Shown here: positions 13,541 through 28,190 of the stretch, piece after piece | Numbering within the stretch: the first letter of the stretch is position 1 | Layout of the letters: the number at the start of each line of letters is the position of its first letter | DNA from: Mycogone perniciosa | Taxonomy: Eukaryota; Ascomycota; Sordariomycetes; Hypocreales; Hypocreaceae | Assembly (NCBI GenBank): GCA_025331125.1 | Contig: JAOALB010000107.1 | Coordinates: 62,001 to 126,000, forward strand | Reading direction: 5' to 3' | Length of the DNA: 64,000 bases | Program-made: the position numbers and the translations under genes | The notes under the pieces: generated by a model | Databases searched by the model: none | Told to the model about the DNA's origin: nothing | The model's input: the letters and a program-made list of their open reading frames with translations, nothing else

Positions 13541-16500
13541 CCCTTCCTTTCTAAACAGTTATCCTAGCTATTTTATAATATTAAGGTTTTATAAATAAAG
13601 CAAGTAAAGCAGTATAATTCTTTATATTCCCTTTTAATTATTCTTTAAATCGCTTTTCCTTTATTCTTATTTTACCAGCCTTTTATATTAATTATCTTTT
13701 AACCTTTAATTCTTTAATCCTTTGTTTCATTTATCTTTACCCTATTACTTTTATTTCGCTAGCCTTTTACTTAAATGCCTTTTACTTATTGAATTTATTA
13801 AAACTAGTACTTTACGCAAAATATATACCTATTTTAAATAAACTGCTAGCTCCTGCTTTATTAGAAGCTAATATATATATATTACTTCTATATATTATTA
13901 AAGTATTATAAAAAGGCAATAAAATAGTAAAGAAAGCTTAGCGATTTAAAGCTAATTATCTATATTTTTATTAACTCTGCTCTAACTTATTACTTTTAAT
14001 ATATAAAGTATAATAATTCCTGTAATTAATAGGTTTTATTTAGCATTTATAAACCTAAATATATCATCCTCTTATTCCTTTATTAATTACTTTTAGCTAA
14101 CTTTTTTATATTATTATAAAATTATATTTACTAAACAAATATTATTTTTAAGCTAATTAAAACTTGATATAATAATTATATTATTTTTAAGTTTAAAAAT
14201 AATAAAAATAACCCCTTTTATAAATTAAAACGATCTATATATTAAAAGCTTATAAGAATTTTACTTAACCTTTACTTTACCTTTAATAATATTAAGTTAA
14301 AATATTATTAAAAGTATAAATTAATTAACGCTAAGAAAAACTAAAACTTTATAAAGTATAAAACTTTAATAACTGCCTATTAATACCTTTTAATATTTCA
14401 ATAGCTTTATCTTTTAATTTAAGCTTTTTTTAATATATATTTTTACCTCCTTTAACATTACTTTTCTTTTTATTAACTATTTATATATAGGCTATTAATA
14501 CTGCCTATAAATAAGCAGCTAAATAAACTATAAAAGGCTTAATAGCTTAAACTAAAAGGCAGTTCTTTAAACTCCTCTTTATTAATAATAAATATATCCT
14601 TTAATTAATCGGTTAATAAAATACTTTTATAATAATTAATAAAGTATTATTTACTAATAGGAACTTTAATTAAACTAAATATAATAAAATAATTAAATTA
14701 TTACTTTAAGTAAGTTTTAATTTATAGTTATCTTATTATTTATTATTTATTTAATTTTTAAAGTATAAATAACCCTTTCCCTTTACTTTAATTAATTATT
14801 AATTAATAGTAAATTTATATTAATTCTTTAAATCTACCTTTCTTTGTCTTTAATTAAAAATTTCCTATATTTCTATAATATTAGTAAAGGCTTACTTCCT
14901 TTTAGCCTATACTTTTTAATATCACTTTATTTACTTTTAAGCATTTTTATATTACTTGTTATAATCTATTAATTATATTTAAAAGGCTATTTCTTTATTT
15001 TATTAAGTAATATATTCCCTTTAAAGCTATATATATATTATAATTTCTTTTATTCTTTACTCCTCCTTTAAATTATTTAAATCTAGTATTAATAATAGTT
15101 TATTAATAATTCTTTTTTTTTATTTATAGTTTAAATAAGTTAATATAAAGTATATTATATAAATAAAAGTTTTTTTTTTAGTATAGTGATATAGTAAGCC
15201 TATTTTTCTTTTAGTTTTAAAAATATAAAAAACTTTTATAAACTTTAATATTAACTTTTTCTTTTTACTTTTTAACTTTAAATCCTTTATTAAAAGTACT
15301 ATTAAATGCCTTTATTATAAAGTTAAAGGCTTATAGCATATATTATAATAAAACACTTAGCATTTTACTATAATTTACTATTAAGCCTCTAATTTTACTT
15401 AAAGTTAATTTAAGTTTTGAAAATAACCTTATACTGCTAGTATACCTTTACTTTTTATAATACCTTTACTCTTTATTTAAAAGTTTAACTTAAAGTTATA
15501 TAAAGCTTTAAGTATTAATACTTTTATTATTATATATTTTATATTATTATAAATAAATTATATTAACTTTAAAAGCTACACCTATATTCCTTACCTTTTA
15601 TTTATAAAGTATTAAGAGTAATACTTTAACATTTAATTTATCCTCTTTATTTATCTATTAATTTATAAATAAAAGCTATTAATAAACAGTATTTTATTTC
15701 AAATATAAAACAAAGTTTTAGTTAAAAATTGCTTATATATATAAATCCTTTATTCAAAATAGTTTTTTATAAAAGCTTAAATATTAATTTAACTTTTATA
15801 TAAAATAACCTTATTAACTTTATAGCAGTAGTTAAAGTATTAATAAATATAAATAATAAATACTTTATAAATTAATCTAGTATTACTAAAATAATATTTA
15901 CCTTTTACTTTTAATATACTACTATTAATAAACTTATAATAAGGTTTATAATAATTTCTAATTATAGCCTATTTAAAATTAAAAGTAATTTTAAAGCATT
16001 ATATAGGTAATATTATTATAATACTGCGCTTTAATATATACTGCAGCTATATATATATTCGCTAATATCTTTATTTATATAATATTAATAGAACTTACAT
16101 TAAAGCAATACTAGTATTTATTAAATATTAAAGTAGCTTATTAGCAGGTTATTATAATATAGGTTTATTAATTCCTGGTATATTACTTTATCCTTTAATA
16201 TATATAGGCGGTTTTAATATAATAGTAGTCTTTTAATACTTAATAACTAAACCCTTTAAAGTTATTGCCTATTAAGTGCTAATATAGTAGCCTTTTATTT
16301 TTTAATTTCTTTATCTCTTTTTCAAGCTTTTTAAATTAACTTTATAAAAGACTTAAAGATTAAGTCTTTTATAAACTCCTTTATTACTAGCGCTTACTTA
16401 GCAATAAAGGTTAAAATTAGTTGCTTATAATTAACCATCTCTTTAGCCTACTTAACCAAATGTAAAGGTTTTAATAGTCTTTTACCTTTATTTCTATTAA

Positions 16501-19500
16501 TGTAAGTTATTTTATTTTATAAAGGCATTTTATTATATTAATAATAAACTTGAGTTATTTTATCCTTTAAAGGTATCTCGCTATATTTAAACTAGTTTAA
16601 TATTTAAGTTCCTTTACCTTATTAAGGCATTTTACTATATATTTTATATATCTATATTGATTAAACTTTAACTAGTTTACTTTATAAATTTAACAGTAAT
16701 TTAATATTTGCCTATTTTTCCTCTTTAAAGTTAAAGTGCTGTAATAGTATATTTATAAGGTTACCTTTTTTAATTAATATTTAATTATAAAATTAAATAG
16801 CGCTAAATATATATACTATTAGGCCTATTATTATAATAGCTTTTATTAATATATAAAAGTTTATAGGTTTAAGTAGTTAAATAAAACTTTTATAAAAGTC
16901 TTTATTTTATTAAAATAGTATTACTAGTATAGCAGTAACTTTATAATTGCAAATATCTTTTAATTTAAAGTTTTATAGTTTTAGTTTATATTAATAAGCC
17001 TTTACGACTAAAACGCTATTAAGTAATACTTTCCTTTGAAATTTAATTGAAATAAAATCCCTGCTATTATATTATTAAATATATTTTATTTAATATAGCT
17101 TAATAGCCTTAAATTAAAGTATAATAGTAATAATACTGCCTAAAAAGTATCTTTTCACTATTAAAATACTACCTTTTTGCTTTCTATTAATTAAATTATC
17201 TTTAACCTTTTTTTATTTTTACTGCCTTTTAATAAAGTAGTAAAAGGGGCTATTATATAAAGGTATCTTTAAATAAACTATTAATAAAAGTTATAGAGCG
17301 TTAAAAATATTTAAATACTTTTATATAATTTAAGTTTAGGCTATAATATAATTGTATTAATTTAAATAAAGTCTATTAATACTATATCTTTTAATAGGAT
17401 ATACTTTAAGAATTTAATACTATTTTAATAAAAGCTATATTTTAAAGGATCAATATATAATTTAATTTATATTAATTATTTTAAAACCGATTTAATATAC
17501 TTTATATACCTTTCTTTAATCTTTAGGTAAATAAAGATATTATTAAAGTAAGTTATATATATAATATTAATTAATTTATATAATACTTTATAAATATAGT
17601 ATTAAAAGGTTACTAGTATATTGATACGGTTAAAAGGTATTATTAAATATTGAAAGTAGCTATAATATATTTAAAATATAGTTTTCTTTTTTTTAATTTA
17701 AATATAATAGTAAACTTCCTTTATGTTAATCTTTATAAAATACTAAATACTTTAAATATAATTAACAATCTTTTAAATAAAGGGTAAAAGGTAATAATTT
17801 TTTTATTACCTTATTAAATCTATAATAGCTAATATATAGCTGCAGTATATTATCCTTTTTTAATATAAAAAGTATAAGCGCCTTTATTAAGCTTTTTAAA
17901 GGCAGATTTATGTTTTTATTAACTTCTTTTTAAAGTAAAAATCAAATTCTTTAAATTTATTTAAAGAAAGTAAATAAATGCCGCTATATAGGGGCAAAAT
18001 CCTTAATAAAAGGTAAGTAAAATAATTTACAGCCTTATACTGCAGCAATATATTAATATAGGCTAAGTTAAATAATTTTAAAAGGGAGTAGAATTTTATA
18101 AAGATATTAATAATAAATCTCTCGCTTATTACTTTACTTTTATTTAATAGTTAAAGGTATTTATTTAACCTAGTAACTGTAGATATTTAAGCTGAACTTT
18201 TATATACTATTTAAAATTTATATAGCAGTAAAATCTTTTAATTTTTGTATTAATCTTTAAGCTATTAATATTTATTAATTAAGTTAATATAAATATAATA
18301 TTTGATTAATATTAGTATTTTTAATAATATAAAGCTACTTAAAAGGTATAGGTTATAGTTAATACTTATATAGATATATATAAATTATCAAGTAATACTT
18401 TAAAGGTCAGTAAACTATATTAAAACCTTTTATTTACAATATAAAAAAAAAGTAAATTTCCTTATGGCTTTAAAGTTAAATATTTTTATAAATATTTAAT
18501 AGAGTTAATATATTTAAGTAAAGGCTATATTAATAAAATTAACTTTAATGCAGCTATTAAAGTCTATATAAATTTTAGTATATATTTGCCTTTAAATTAT
18601 AATAAGTATATAAAAGTAAATCTTAACTTTAATATTTTTTTATTTAATTATAATAAAGCTATTTACTATAATTACTAATTATTTCTTTACCCTTTTTTAT
18701 AATTAATTAAATATAAATATATAAATATTAAATGCTTAATACTATTATAACAGAAATAATCTTAAAGCTTTATATTTTAAAGCGTAAATATATTATTTAA
18801 ATATCTTATAGTATTATTATATTTATAACCTGCAGCTAAATTATAGTCAAATCTTTAAGGATATTTTATAAAAAAAGGTTTAAAAGTTTAGCTTCTTTTA
18901 TTTCCTTTTTTATATAGTTTTACTATATTTTAAAAATAAATAAATAAAACTATTTCCTTTTTACTATTAAAGATATTATTATAATATATTTTAATTTAGT
19001 TTATAGTTTTATTTTAAACTTTATATAAAAGCTAAAGGTATATCTTTTTTTAATTTATATAAAAATTACTTTTTAATTAAATTTAAGTAAATATAAAAGT
19101 TTATTAAAGTCTAGGCTTTATATTAATAAGTATATTTAAATTATATAATACATAAAAATTCTTAATTCTTAAAATCTTTAAATATTATTATACTTTATTT
19201 TATATAGCTTAACTAGTTATTTTTAATTTCGTTTTATTCAATAGGCGAGTATTTATTAAAATATTGCTGCCACCTAAACTTATATTTAGTATCTATATTA
19301 TTAAAGGCAAGAAAAATACACTCTAAATCCCTTTAAAACTTTTCTAGTACTTTATTAAAGGCTTATTTTAAATCGCTAAATTATTTAGTTTAAGCGCGGA
19401 AGTTGCCTTTAAAGTAAAGCTAAATAATATTCCTAACGCAGATTTCTCCTTAACTACTATCCGATAATATACTTAAATTTTAGCGGTGTTTTAATTATAA

Positions 19501-19853
19501 TTTACAGGTTAAAGAGATATTACTTAACTTGCGCTTAAAGGCCTATTCCCTTTCTTTAAGGTTAAAGAGTAGCTTTAATTTACAGATCTGCTTATTAATA
19601 TAGGCGTATTTCTCCTATATATTATTTTATATAAGGTTATCCTATATCTCGCCCTATAGAGGATTATCCTATATCTCGTCCTATATAAAGTCGTTTACAG
19701 TATTACTAAGGCCTGCAGTTATATTAATAGGTAGGTATATATTAATTATAGAGTCACCAGTATTTCTCCCTATATTCGCCAATATATCGGCTATAGTAAA
19801 CTACTGTATTATTACTATATTAACCTAAATAACCTATAAAGAAGTTTAAGAAT

Positions 19854-19961
19854 TATAATAAAGGGTTAAGCTAAATAGGTATAATATAACTAATAAAGTA
19901 TTATAAGACTTAAATTTACCGCTTTATTAACTTATATATAGCTAGGTTAATATAGTTAGGC
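19854..19961 (-). repeat. Right LTR of the middle retrotransposon, first half
   Basis: Ends at the TAGGC target site where the innermost element inserted; continues at 26183. Confidence 0.75.
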
Positions 19962-20133
19962 TATTATGGTATAGAAAGGCAGGTTAAGGCAAATATTATT
20001 GTTGTGCCGTAGAGAGCGAGAAAGCCTTAAGGCTCTATAGAAAGCTATAGCTAGGAATATATTAGGGCCTAGTTATATAACCGGGGCTTATATAACAGGG
20101 CGTTAATATCGCGTTATAGTTGGTGCTGTAACA
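19962..20133 (-). repeat. Left (3') LTR of the innermost retrotransposon
   Basis: 172 bp, ends GCTGTAACA. Matches 26006-26177 including GAGAGCGAGAAAGCCTTAAG, GCTATAGCTAGGAAT and CGCGTTATAGTTGGTG. Confidence 0.85.
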
Positions 20134-23100
20134 GTACCCCCCTCTTTATTGCGCTATTTAGCCGCAAATAGCTATATTACTTATATAAATCGAAATTCCA
20201 GGTAACTTATTTTAATACTTCCGATATAAAGGTAAATAGGGCGAATTATATAGTTGTTAGTGTTAATAATATATAGTTTAGTTATAGGCTTTAATGCAGT
20301 ATAGTCTTTAATTAGCGCTTTATAGGTATTAGTTTCTTTTTAGGTATTTCCTCCTTTTCCTCTTTTATAATTCCTTTTAATATTTATTATAGTAAGCCTA
20401 GCTTTTTTAAGTTTCTTTTATAAAAGTTTTATATTACATTTTCTTAACTTTATAAGTCTTTATTTAATTGCTATATAGTAGTATAGTATTTCTATTTAAT
20501 AGATTAATAGAATTTATTGTTATTATAACAATCTAAAAGCACTTTAAACTTTTATTTCTTTTATATTCTATTTATATTATTTTCTTTTTTTAATATTTTA
20601 CTTTAAATATTCTTTCACTTAACTTAATTAATTATCTTTTACTTAAAAAGCAGTAAAGTAGCTATTTTAAGTTATAAAAGGGAGTTATAAAAAACTAAAA
20701 AAATCTTTATACCTTTTAGTAGGCTAATAATATAAGCTTATAGGTATACTTTTACTATTATATAAAGCCCTGTTTATTTATTTTCTAGCTTTTTTATTAG
20801 CTGGTTAATCTTTATATTTTATATATTAATAAAGACTGTCTATTTAATAGTATAGACTAATAATACCTCTCTTTATAAGTTTACGTTTTTTTTATATTTT
20901 TTTAAAGCTGTAGTAAAGGCTTTTAGCTATATAATACTATATTTAAATTGCTTAGTAATAGTATTATTATAAAAGAACTCTCTCTTTTCTATTATAAAGA
21001 GGTTTAGTAGGTAAGGCTATAAAGCCTTTATATTTAAGTAAAGGTTAAAACTATAATTAGCGAAAAATAGTAATATACTAATACTTTCAAATATTATATT
21101 ATTTATAGTAAATTTAGCTAATAAAAGCTAATAAACTTAATTATCCTAGTAAAAGTTAATAAAAGCTTATAGGTATTATTTTATATTTATATTAAATCTT
21201 TTAGTTTAGTTATTAATTATAAAGTAAAAGGCTAATAACTATTTTAATATAACTTTTAATCGCTTTAAAAGGTATGTTTAAAATTTTAATATAAACTATA
21301 TACTATTATTTAATATAATATTATTAAGTGTATTATAAAAGCAGTAAATCCTATTAATAAATACTTATAAGTAATATTATAATAGCAGGATTTAGGTAAT
21401 AGTATAATATAGTTAATAAAGATATTTAACTATATATAAAATAAAATTAATAATAGTGAAAAGAAGCTTTATAGTAAAGATTATAAGGCCTTTATTTTAA
21501 TATATAGTTTATAGGCTTATATAAATACTTAAATGTCTTTTGAAATCTATAGCTATTAGTATATCTAGCTAATAACGTTTAAAGTTTTAAATCTGCTTAA
21601 ATATTTAATTAGGCTACTTAAATAGTTTTTTAATAGGATTTATATATAAGGTTTATTATTAAAGGGAATAAAAAGCTACTTTTAATAGTAAATTTTATTA
21701 TTTATTACTTAATAGTTATTTATTGCAATTTAAAGTTTTTTATAAAACTATTTTAACTATTACTAGATATTAAAGTTTTAAACTACAGTTATTATTTCTT
21801 TTACTATAATATTTTATTTATATACTGCTGCAATTAAGTTATCGATTAGTTTATCTTCTGCTAGTATTATTATAGCTATAGGGGCATTTTTTATAAATAG
21901 TTTAATATTTAACAAAACTTTGTCTTAAAATATCGCTTAAACTTTAAGGCTAAAAGAACTTTATAGGAAAATAATATATTGCCTGTTTTTAATTAAGTTA
22001 TTAAAGGGGTTTAATTTCGCGGGCCTATTTTCTGCTTTTTATTTAAAGCGTTAGGCTTTATAGCCTTAAAGCTAGGTCAGTAAATAATATAAAAGTTAAA
22101 GCTAAAGAGGAATTTAAATTATTAAATTTACTGCTAGTTTACAGCTTTTATTAAAGTAAAGTATTTAAGGTTTTTATAGTTTATAATAATATTAAACTTT
22201 TATAAACTTTATAATTTTAGGTATTATCTTTCTATTACTTTAATAATAGCTAAAAGTTTTTTATTATAAATTTTATAGTTATATTTTTAAGTATTATACT
22301 TTATAAAAAGAAATATAATAAAGTATAAAATGCCTTTTTATTATATTATAATAAGATACTGTTTAATGCTTAATTAAAGGCATTAGTTTTAAAGACTGTT
22401 TATTTATTATAGTTAAAGAGGGCTAAAATAAAGCTAATTTAAAGGTATATTTAATTAAATTAAAGGCTTTTTATTATTTCTCTTTTTAAATATATACTTA
22501 ATCTTTCTTTAAAAGTTTATTAAATAATATAGTTATTTTAAAATATCTTTAAAACAAACGGCAATAAAAGTTTATAAAGTTAAGGAACTTTTATAAATCT
22601 TTTACTTAAAGTAATTACTAGTTTAATACAGCTTTAACCTTTTTAAGATTTATATTAGTCCCTTTAAAGTAATAATTAAGCTAAAGTATTTTATTTTTAT
22701 TATTTTAAATTTATATTTAATAATATTAATTTAAAGGCTAATATTTCAAAAGGGCTTAACCTTATAATAAATACTGTTTATTATATATTACTTTTAGTAA
22801 TATAGAGGTTATTAAATGCAGTAATAATATTAAGTTTTATATATACTTTTATATAGTTTAAGGCATTAAAGGTTTTTTAAATTAATAGCAGTAAATCTTA
22901 ATTTTTAATAGTAATATTATTTAACCTTTAATAATTTTAATAAATATAAACGCTGCTTTTTAATTTTGCAGTTAAAAGGAGGGGAGTAGTATATTATACT
23001 TGCAATTTACAGATAAATCCTTTTACTAACTTATTACTTAACTATTCTTTTATTACCTGCAGTTTATTAAGTTAAAATAGCCTATTCTTTTAATATAGTA

Positions 23101-26005
23101 GGTTTTTGTTAATAGTATTTTAATTTTATAGTTTTAGGCTTATTATAAAGGAAGTTTATTTACTGTGTTTAACAGGAAGGCATTATATAAGTTATATAGT
23201 TAAAATAGCAGTTTTTTTAAGATATTTAGTTTATTAAGTTTAAGTTTTATTATTATAAATTTTTCAATATTAACGGCTATAATCTTTTTTAATTATATTT
23301 AAGAGTAGTATTTATTAATAAAGTTATATATTCCTTTAAGTAATATTATATTGACTTTAATATAGTGTCTTTATTTTATAAGTATTTATTAAAAAAACTT
23401 CTTTAAAAGCTTTAATAAAGTAATAGGTATTAGTTTTATAATTTTAATAGTTTAATTAGTCTCTTTTTAGGTTATTTTTATTACGCGGATATATAATTAT
23501 TAATAAAAGGTTATAAAGTTTATAGCTGCTATTATTTATATATCTGCTATATTTAAGTATACTTTTTAATTTTAAAGTTTAGTTTAGTTTTATAAAAGTA
23601 ATATATTAAGAAGTAATCGTAATAGCCTTAATAAAAGTTTCCCTTTTTATTATTAACTGTAAGTTATAAAAGTAAACAGTAGCTTTATATATATTTAATT
23701 TAAAATTATTTATACTTATATTCTTTTATTATTAGTTTTATTATATTTATAGGTTATATAATAATTTTACTTTAATATTAAAGGTTATAAAATATATAGT
23801 TTAAAGGCTTTTTTTTTAATTAAATTATAGTTTATTTATTTTAAAGTATATTTAATTAATAGTTACTAGTATAATATACTTTTTTATTTAATTAAGTTAA
23901 ACTTTGCTTTATTTAAATTATTTTTAATTATTAGTTACTAGTAATATATACTTTTTATATTAACTTTAATAAAGTTATTTTTTATTTTAACTATTATTAA
24001 AACTTATATAAAGCTAGTTATACTTTTAAAAGATAATAGTTATAATAGTAATAAAATTTAAAAGTAATAGTTAACTCCTTTTAATTAATATTAAAGTTAT
24101 ATTTTCTTAGCTATAAACGGCTAAAGATTATAAGTATATTATTAAAGATATTTATAATAAAAAAGAAGTAAAGTCTTTTATAAAAGCTAATTATAATTTA
24201 TTTCATAAAAAAGTTTAAAATTTTATTAACTATACTTTTATTAATAAATAAAAGATTTTTAATAAATAATAATTATTAAATAATAATATTAAATTATTAA
24301 ATAAAAGCGCAGTTAATAAAAGCTTAAAGTATATAGCCGCTATTTATTAAAGCTTTTATATTAATATAGATATTATATATAAAAAAAGTATAGTTTATAT
24401 TAAAAGGGATTTACTGTTTATTAATTTAAGTTTAAGGGGTTTTCGATTAAAAAGATAGCAGTAGATTTATTTTAAGAGAATAGTTTTATTTATAATTAAC
24501 CTTTATTTATAACTTTTAGCAGAAATTAATCTTTTCTTTAGTTTATAAGTTAAGTTTAGGTTTTTAATAGGTAAAGCTAGCTAAATTAAAGTAAATTGAA
24601 AGTTAATAGGGCAGTATTATTGTTATTGTCTTTATTAATATTTAAAAAGGGTATATTATTTAAGGCCTAGATTTATAGGTTATTTAAGCGTTATAGGTAA
24701 TATTAGCGCGCTATTAGGGTTTAGTTATTATACTTTACTAGGCTGTTTTATTATTAGCTTTAAAGTGCTGTTAAATTAAGGCGTAGCTAGTATAGTTAAA
24801 TTTAGCGATTTTGATTTTATATCTAATATAGATTGCTTTAATATATATTAAACTGCTTTTTTTTATTATATTTATGAAAGCTATAGCCTGTTTTTTTATA
24901 ATAAAAGTAAAGTCCTTTAATAATATATTTTTTATAAAAGACTTCAAAGTAAAGTAGTAAGGTATATATAGTATTTAGCTGTATTAAATTATTGGCTAGC
25001 GTTAAGGCAGTAGTTTAGTTATTTTGCTGCTGTTAATAATATTACTATTAGTATTAATACTATTATTATTAATAGCTTTATTAATACTAGTTTATTTAAG
25101 TAATATAAAGGGCGTTATAATAGGCGCCCTTTTAGAGCCTATTATAAATAGTTTAGTAAAGTTAATATTATTTGGCTTAGTTATTTAAGTCTTTATAGTA
25201 TTAGTAAGCTTTTAAAAGACCTTTATCTTTAAGGCCTTTATTATCTGCTTAGTAGTTTTACTGTATTTACTGCCTAGTATAAATAACTTTACTATAAAGT
25301 TTTAAAAAGGCTTATTTAATATATATAGGTTATTAAAGGATTATAATACCTTTTAAAAGAGGTTAATTATTTTATATTATTTATTAAAATTAATAAAAAG
25401 TATTATATTAATTTTTTAATATTATTACGCAGCGTTATTAAAACTTTTAATAATAATATTAAAGTTTTTTTATTGCAATTAGTATATATTTCCTTTTAAA
25501 AGACTTATAATATATAGGAATCTTTTAAGTTTAATTAAAAAAATTAATTAATTGCCTATAAAGGTAAGATTAATTTAAAAATACTAGTTAATATATTTTT
25601 ATTAATATTTAATAATATCCTTTTATTTATTATTAAATTATTTAAGGTTTTTAATTTAATAGCAGCTAAGTAAGTTATTATTTTTAATAATTATATTTAT
25701 TAAATATATATAGTTACTATTAATATTAGATTTTTATAAGGATTTAAAAAGAAAAGGAAAAACTATAAACTTTATAGCTAAAATTATAGTTTATTAAGCT
25801 AAATTAAGCTGCAGGGTAAAGTTTAAGGTATTTATATTTATCTTGCTTATATTTAGTTTCTTATAGATATAGGGTTTAAAGGATAAAGGCTAGGCTATAG
25901 AGGCGTTATTATAGGTTTAGAAATAAAGGGGGATTTAAAGCGAATTTATAATCAGTTAAGTATATACCTTATAACAGTATAGCTAAATTAAAGTATAGTA
26001 TAAAC

Positions 26006-26177
26006 TATTATAGTATAAAAAGGTAAGTTAGGGTAAATATTATTGTTATATAATAGAGAGCGAGAAAGCCTTAAGGCTTTATAGAAAGCTATAGCTAGGA
26101 ATGCGTTAAGGCCTGGTTACGTGACCGGGGCTTACGTAACAGGGCGTTAATGTCGCGTTATAGTTGGTGCCGTAATA
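26006..26177 (-). repeat. Right (5') LTR of the innermost retrotransposon
   Basis: 172 bp. Retains ACGTGACCGGGGCTTACG where the left copy has TA-converted bases, while other sites are more mutated here; both copies were hit independently. Confidence 0.85.
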
Positions 26178-26182
26178 TAGGC

Positions 26183-26292
26183 AAAGGGCTAGTATTATAT
26201 AGGGGACCCTGTACTGCCTATCCTTTATAATAGTATATACCCCTTTAAATATAGTATATACTAAGGTATATACTCTTTAGTGTTATAATTAT
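26183..26292 (-). repeat. Right LTR of the middle retrotransposon, second half
   Basis: Continues the LTR broken at 19961, starting AAAGGGCTAG directly after the duplicated TAGGC. Confidence 0.75.
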
Positions 26293-27972
26293 TATAATTA
26301 CTGGAATTTTAATTAATATAAAGTCTTTTATATAAACTGTTTTTTAGCTTTTATATATATATATTACTTTAATATCTAAACCTTTTATTTATATCTTTAT
26401 TTATTTATATATTAATATATTTACTTTAAAATACCTTTTAAAAATTCTTTTTAAAAAAGTAATTTAATTTTTAAAAAATAATTATTAATAAATATATATT
26501 TTAATATCTATTTACTTTAACTTTCTTTTTATCTTTTAAAATTTTATATTGAATATTAACTCCCTTTATTATATTTTAAATAGTAAAAGCTTTTTCTTAA
26601 AGTTTATTAAGCTATTTCAATATATATTCTAAATTATTTATTCTAAATATTATATTATTTTTATAGTCTGCCTTTTAATTTATATAATTATACTTTTATC
26701 TTTCTATTAATAATTTTAAAATATTTATTTAATACTATATTTAATAATAATATCAAAATCTATATAAATAATAATCTTATATATATTTAGCCTTTAGATT
26801 TATATCATTTTAATATATTAATAAATCCTTTAACCTTTCTTATATTAATATCCTTAAATTTCCTTTAATATTATTAAAAGTAATATTTTAATAAACCTAT
26901 AAAATTAAATTTATCTACTTTCTTTAAATAAAACTATATTTATTTAAATGTATCTATTTTTACTTACAATAAAAAAAACTAAAAATATTAATAAAGTTAG
27001 TTTTAAAGTTAAGCAGTTGTTAAGTTATAATCCTTATTACTAATAAAAAATAGCCCTTTAAATCTTTCTATAATTTTCTTATAACTTTTTATATTCTTTA
27101 AATAATATATAGTAAAACCTTATTAAGTATTTATTATATTATATTAAAGAGGTAAAGTACTTTTATAAAATATTTTTTTTTAATAAAATTGTATATTATT
27201 TAATAGTTTAAATAATCTTTTTCATAAAAGGTTAACTACTTTTATTTTAATTATTAAATAGTTTAAATTTATAATACTTAATACAGTAACAGGTTAATAA
27301 ACATATTAAGTTTATACAATTATATATATATTAAATCTTTAATCAATAAAACCAATTTAATTAATAAAGTAAAAGTATTAAATATAAGTTTATTTTTCCT
27401 TTACATTTTACTACTTTCAAATTTATACTTTATATTTATATTAAATATTATTTTTGGCTTTTAAAATAGTTTCTTTTATATATATAGCTTTACTTCTAAT
27501 AATTGTAATTTAAAATATTTAATAAAATCGTTTACTCTTTTTTTTAATATATTAATTATTTTCTATTTAATTCTTTTAAAACACTTAAAAGCTATAAAAG
27601 TTTATAAACTATAATAACAGTATATAAATCCTTTAATTTATATTTTACTTTAAATTACCCTTTAAAAAACCTTTTTTTATTTTATTTTAATAATAAATTA
27701 TACAAAGTCTTTTTAACTTTTACACTTTTTATTTATTTTTTAATTCTTTAAATTATATTAATAAAATTAACTCTTTTACTTTCTTACAGTCTTTATTATA
27801 TATTTATAAGCAGCCTTTTTAGCTTAATATTAATACTTTAAGCTATTTTAATTTATATAGGCTTTATATAAATAAGTTATTATATAATTAAACCTTATAA
27901 AGTAATATATTATATAAGCTTTATAGTATTAGATTATTATTTATTTAAATACTATAAGAATTAGTATTATGT

Positions 27973-28190
27973 AATATATAATAACATAGAAAAATAAAAA
28001 TAAAAGCCCCTTTTCCCTTTTTTTCACCCTCCTTTTATATAGTCTTTTAAAGGAGTTATTAGGGAAATATTTAAAAAGTCTATTTCTTAAAGATTTTCTA
28101 GGAAAACTTAGGGAAATATCTATATAGTTATTACTCCTCTATTTCCCTGCCATTTCCTAGTTATAGCGCTAGTTATATTAATATTATATA
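27973..28190. repeat. Right LTR of the outermost retrotransposon
   Basis: Direct repeat of 7937-8150; lies about 250 bp inside the edge of the AT-rich block. Confidence 0.65.

Larger units (their letters stand above)
19962..26177 (-). mobile_element. Innermost LTR retrotransposon relic (6.2 kb)
   Basis: Two LTRs of exactly 172 bp (19962-20133 and 26006-26177) bound a 5.9-kb interior, and the 5-bp target TAGGC is present on both sides (19957-19961 and 26178-26182). The LTRs differ almost only by transitions. Next to the left LTR lies CCCCCCTCTTT (20137-20147), a polypurine tract on the - strand, so the element reads right to left. The interior is full of stops and AT-rich, and I could not read protease, reverse transcriptase or integrase motifs, so Ty3 versus Copia is open. 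Size and 5-bp duplication fit either. Confidence 0.85.
13324..26292 (-). mobile_element. Middle LTR retrotransposon relic, interrupted by the innermost element
   Basis: The LTR at 13324-13540 is matched by a second copy split into 19854-19961 and 26183-26292; joined, the pieces cover the same about 215 bp with a single one-base indel. Without the inner insertion the element is about 6.75 kb. A pyrimidine run (CCCTTCCTTTCT, 13541-13552) touches the inner edge of the left LTR; read on the - strand it is a polypurine tract, so the element probably runs right to left. The exact terminal bases and target duplication are ambiguous because both flanks are TTATAAT-like. Confidence 0.75.
7937..28190. 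mobile_element. Outermost LTR retrotransposon relic, split by nested insertions
   Basis: Direct repeats of about 215 bp lie at 7937-8150 and 27973-28190. Shared blocks include CCCCTTTTCCCTTTTTT, CCTTTTATATAGTC, ATTACTAGGGA/TTATTAGGGA, ATTTCCCTGC and TTATAGYGCTAG. After subtracting the nested insertion (about 13 kb) the element would be about 7.3 kb, a normal size for a Ty3 or Copia element. The internal DNA (8151-13323 and 26293-27972) is the most AT-degraded part of the window, as expected if this element is the oldest. Orientation and exact ends could not be fixed. Confidence 0.65.
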
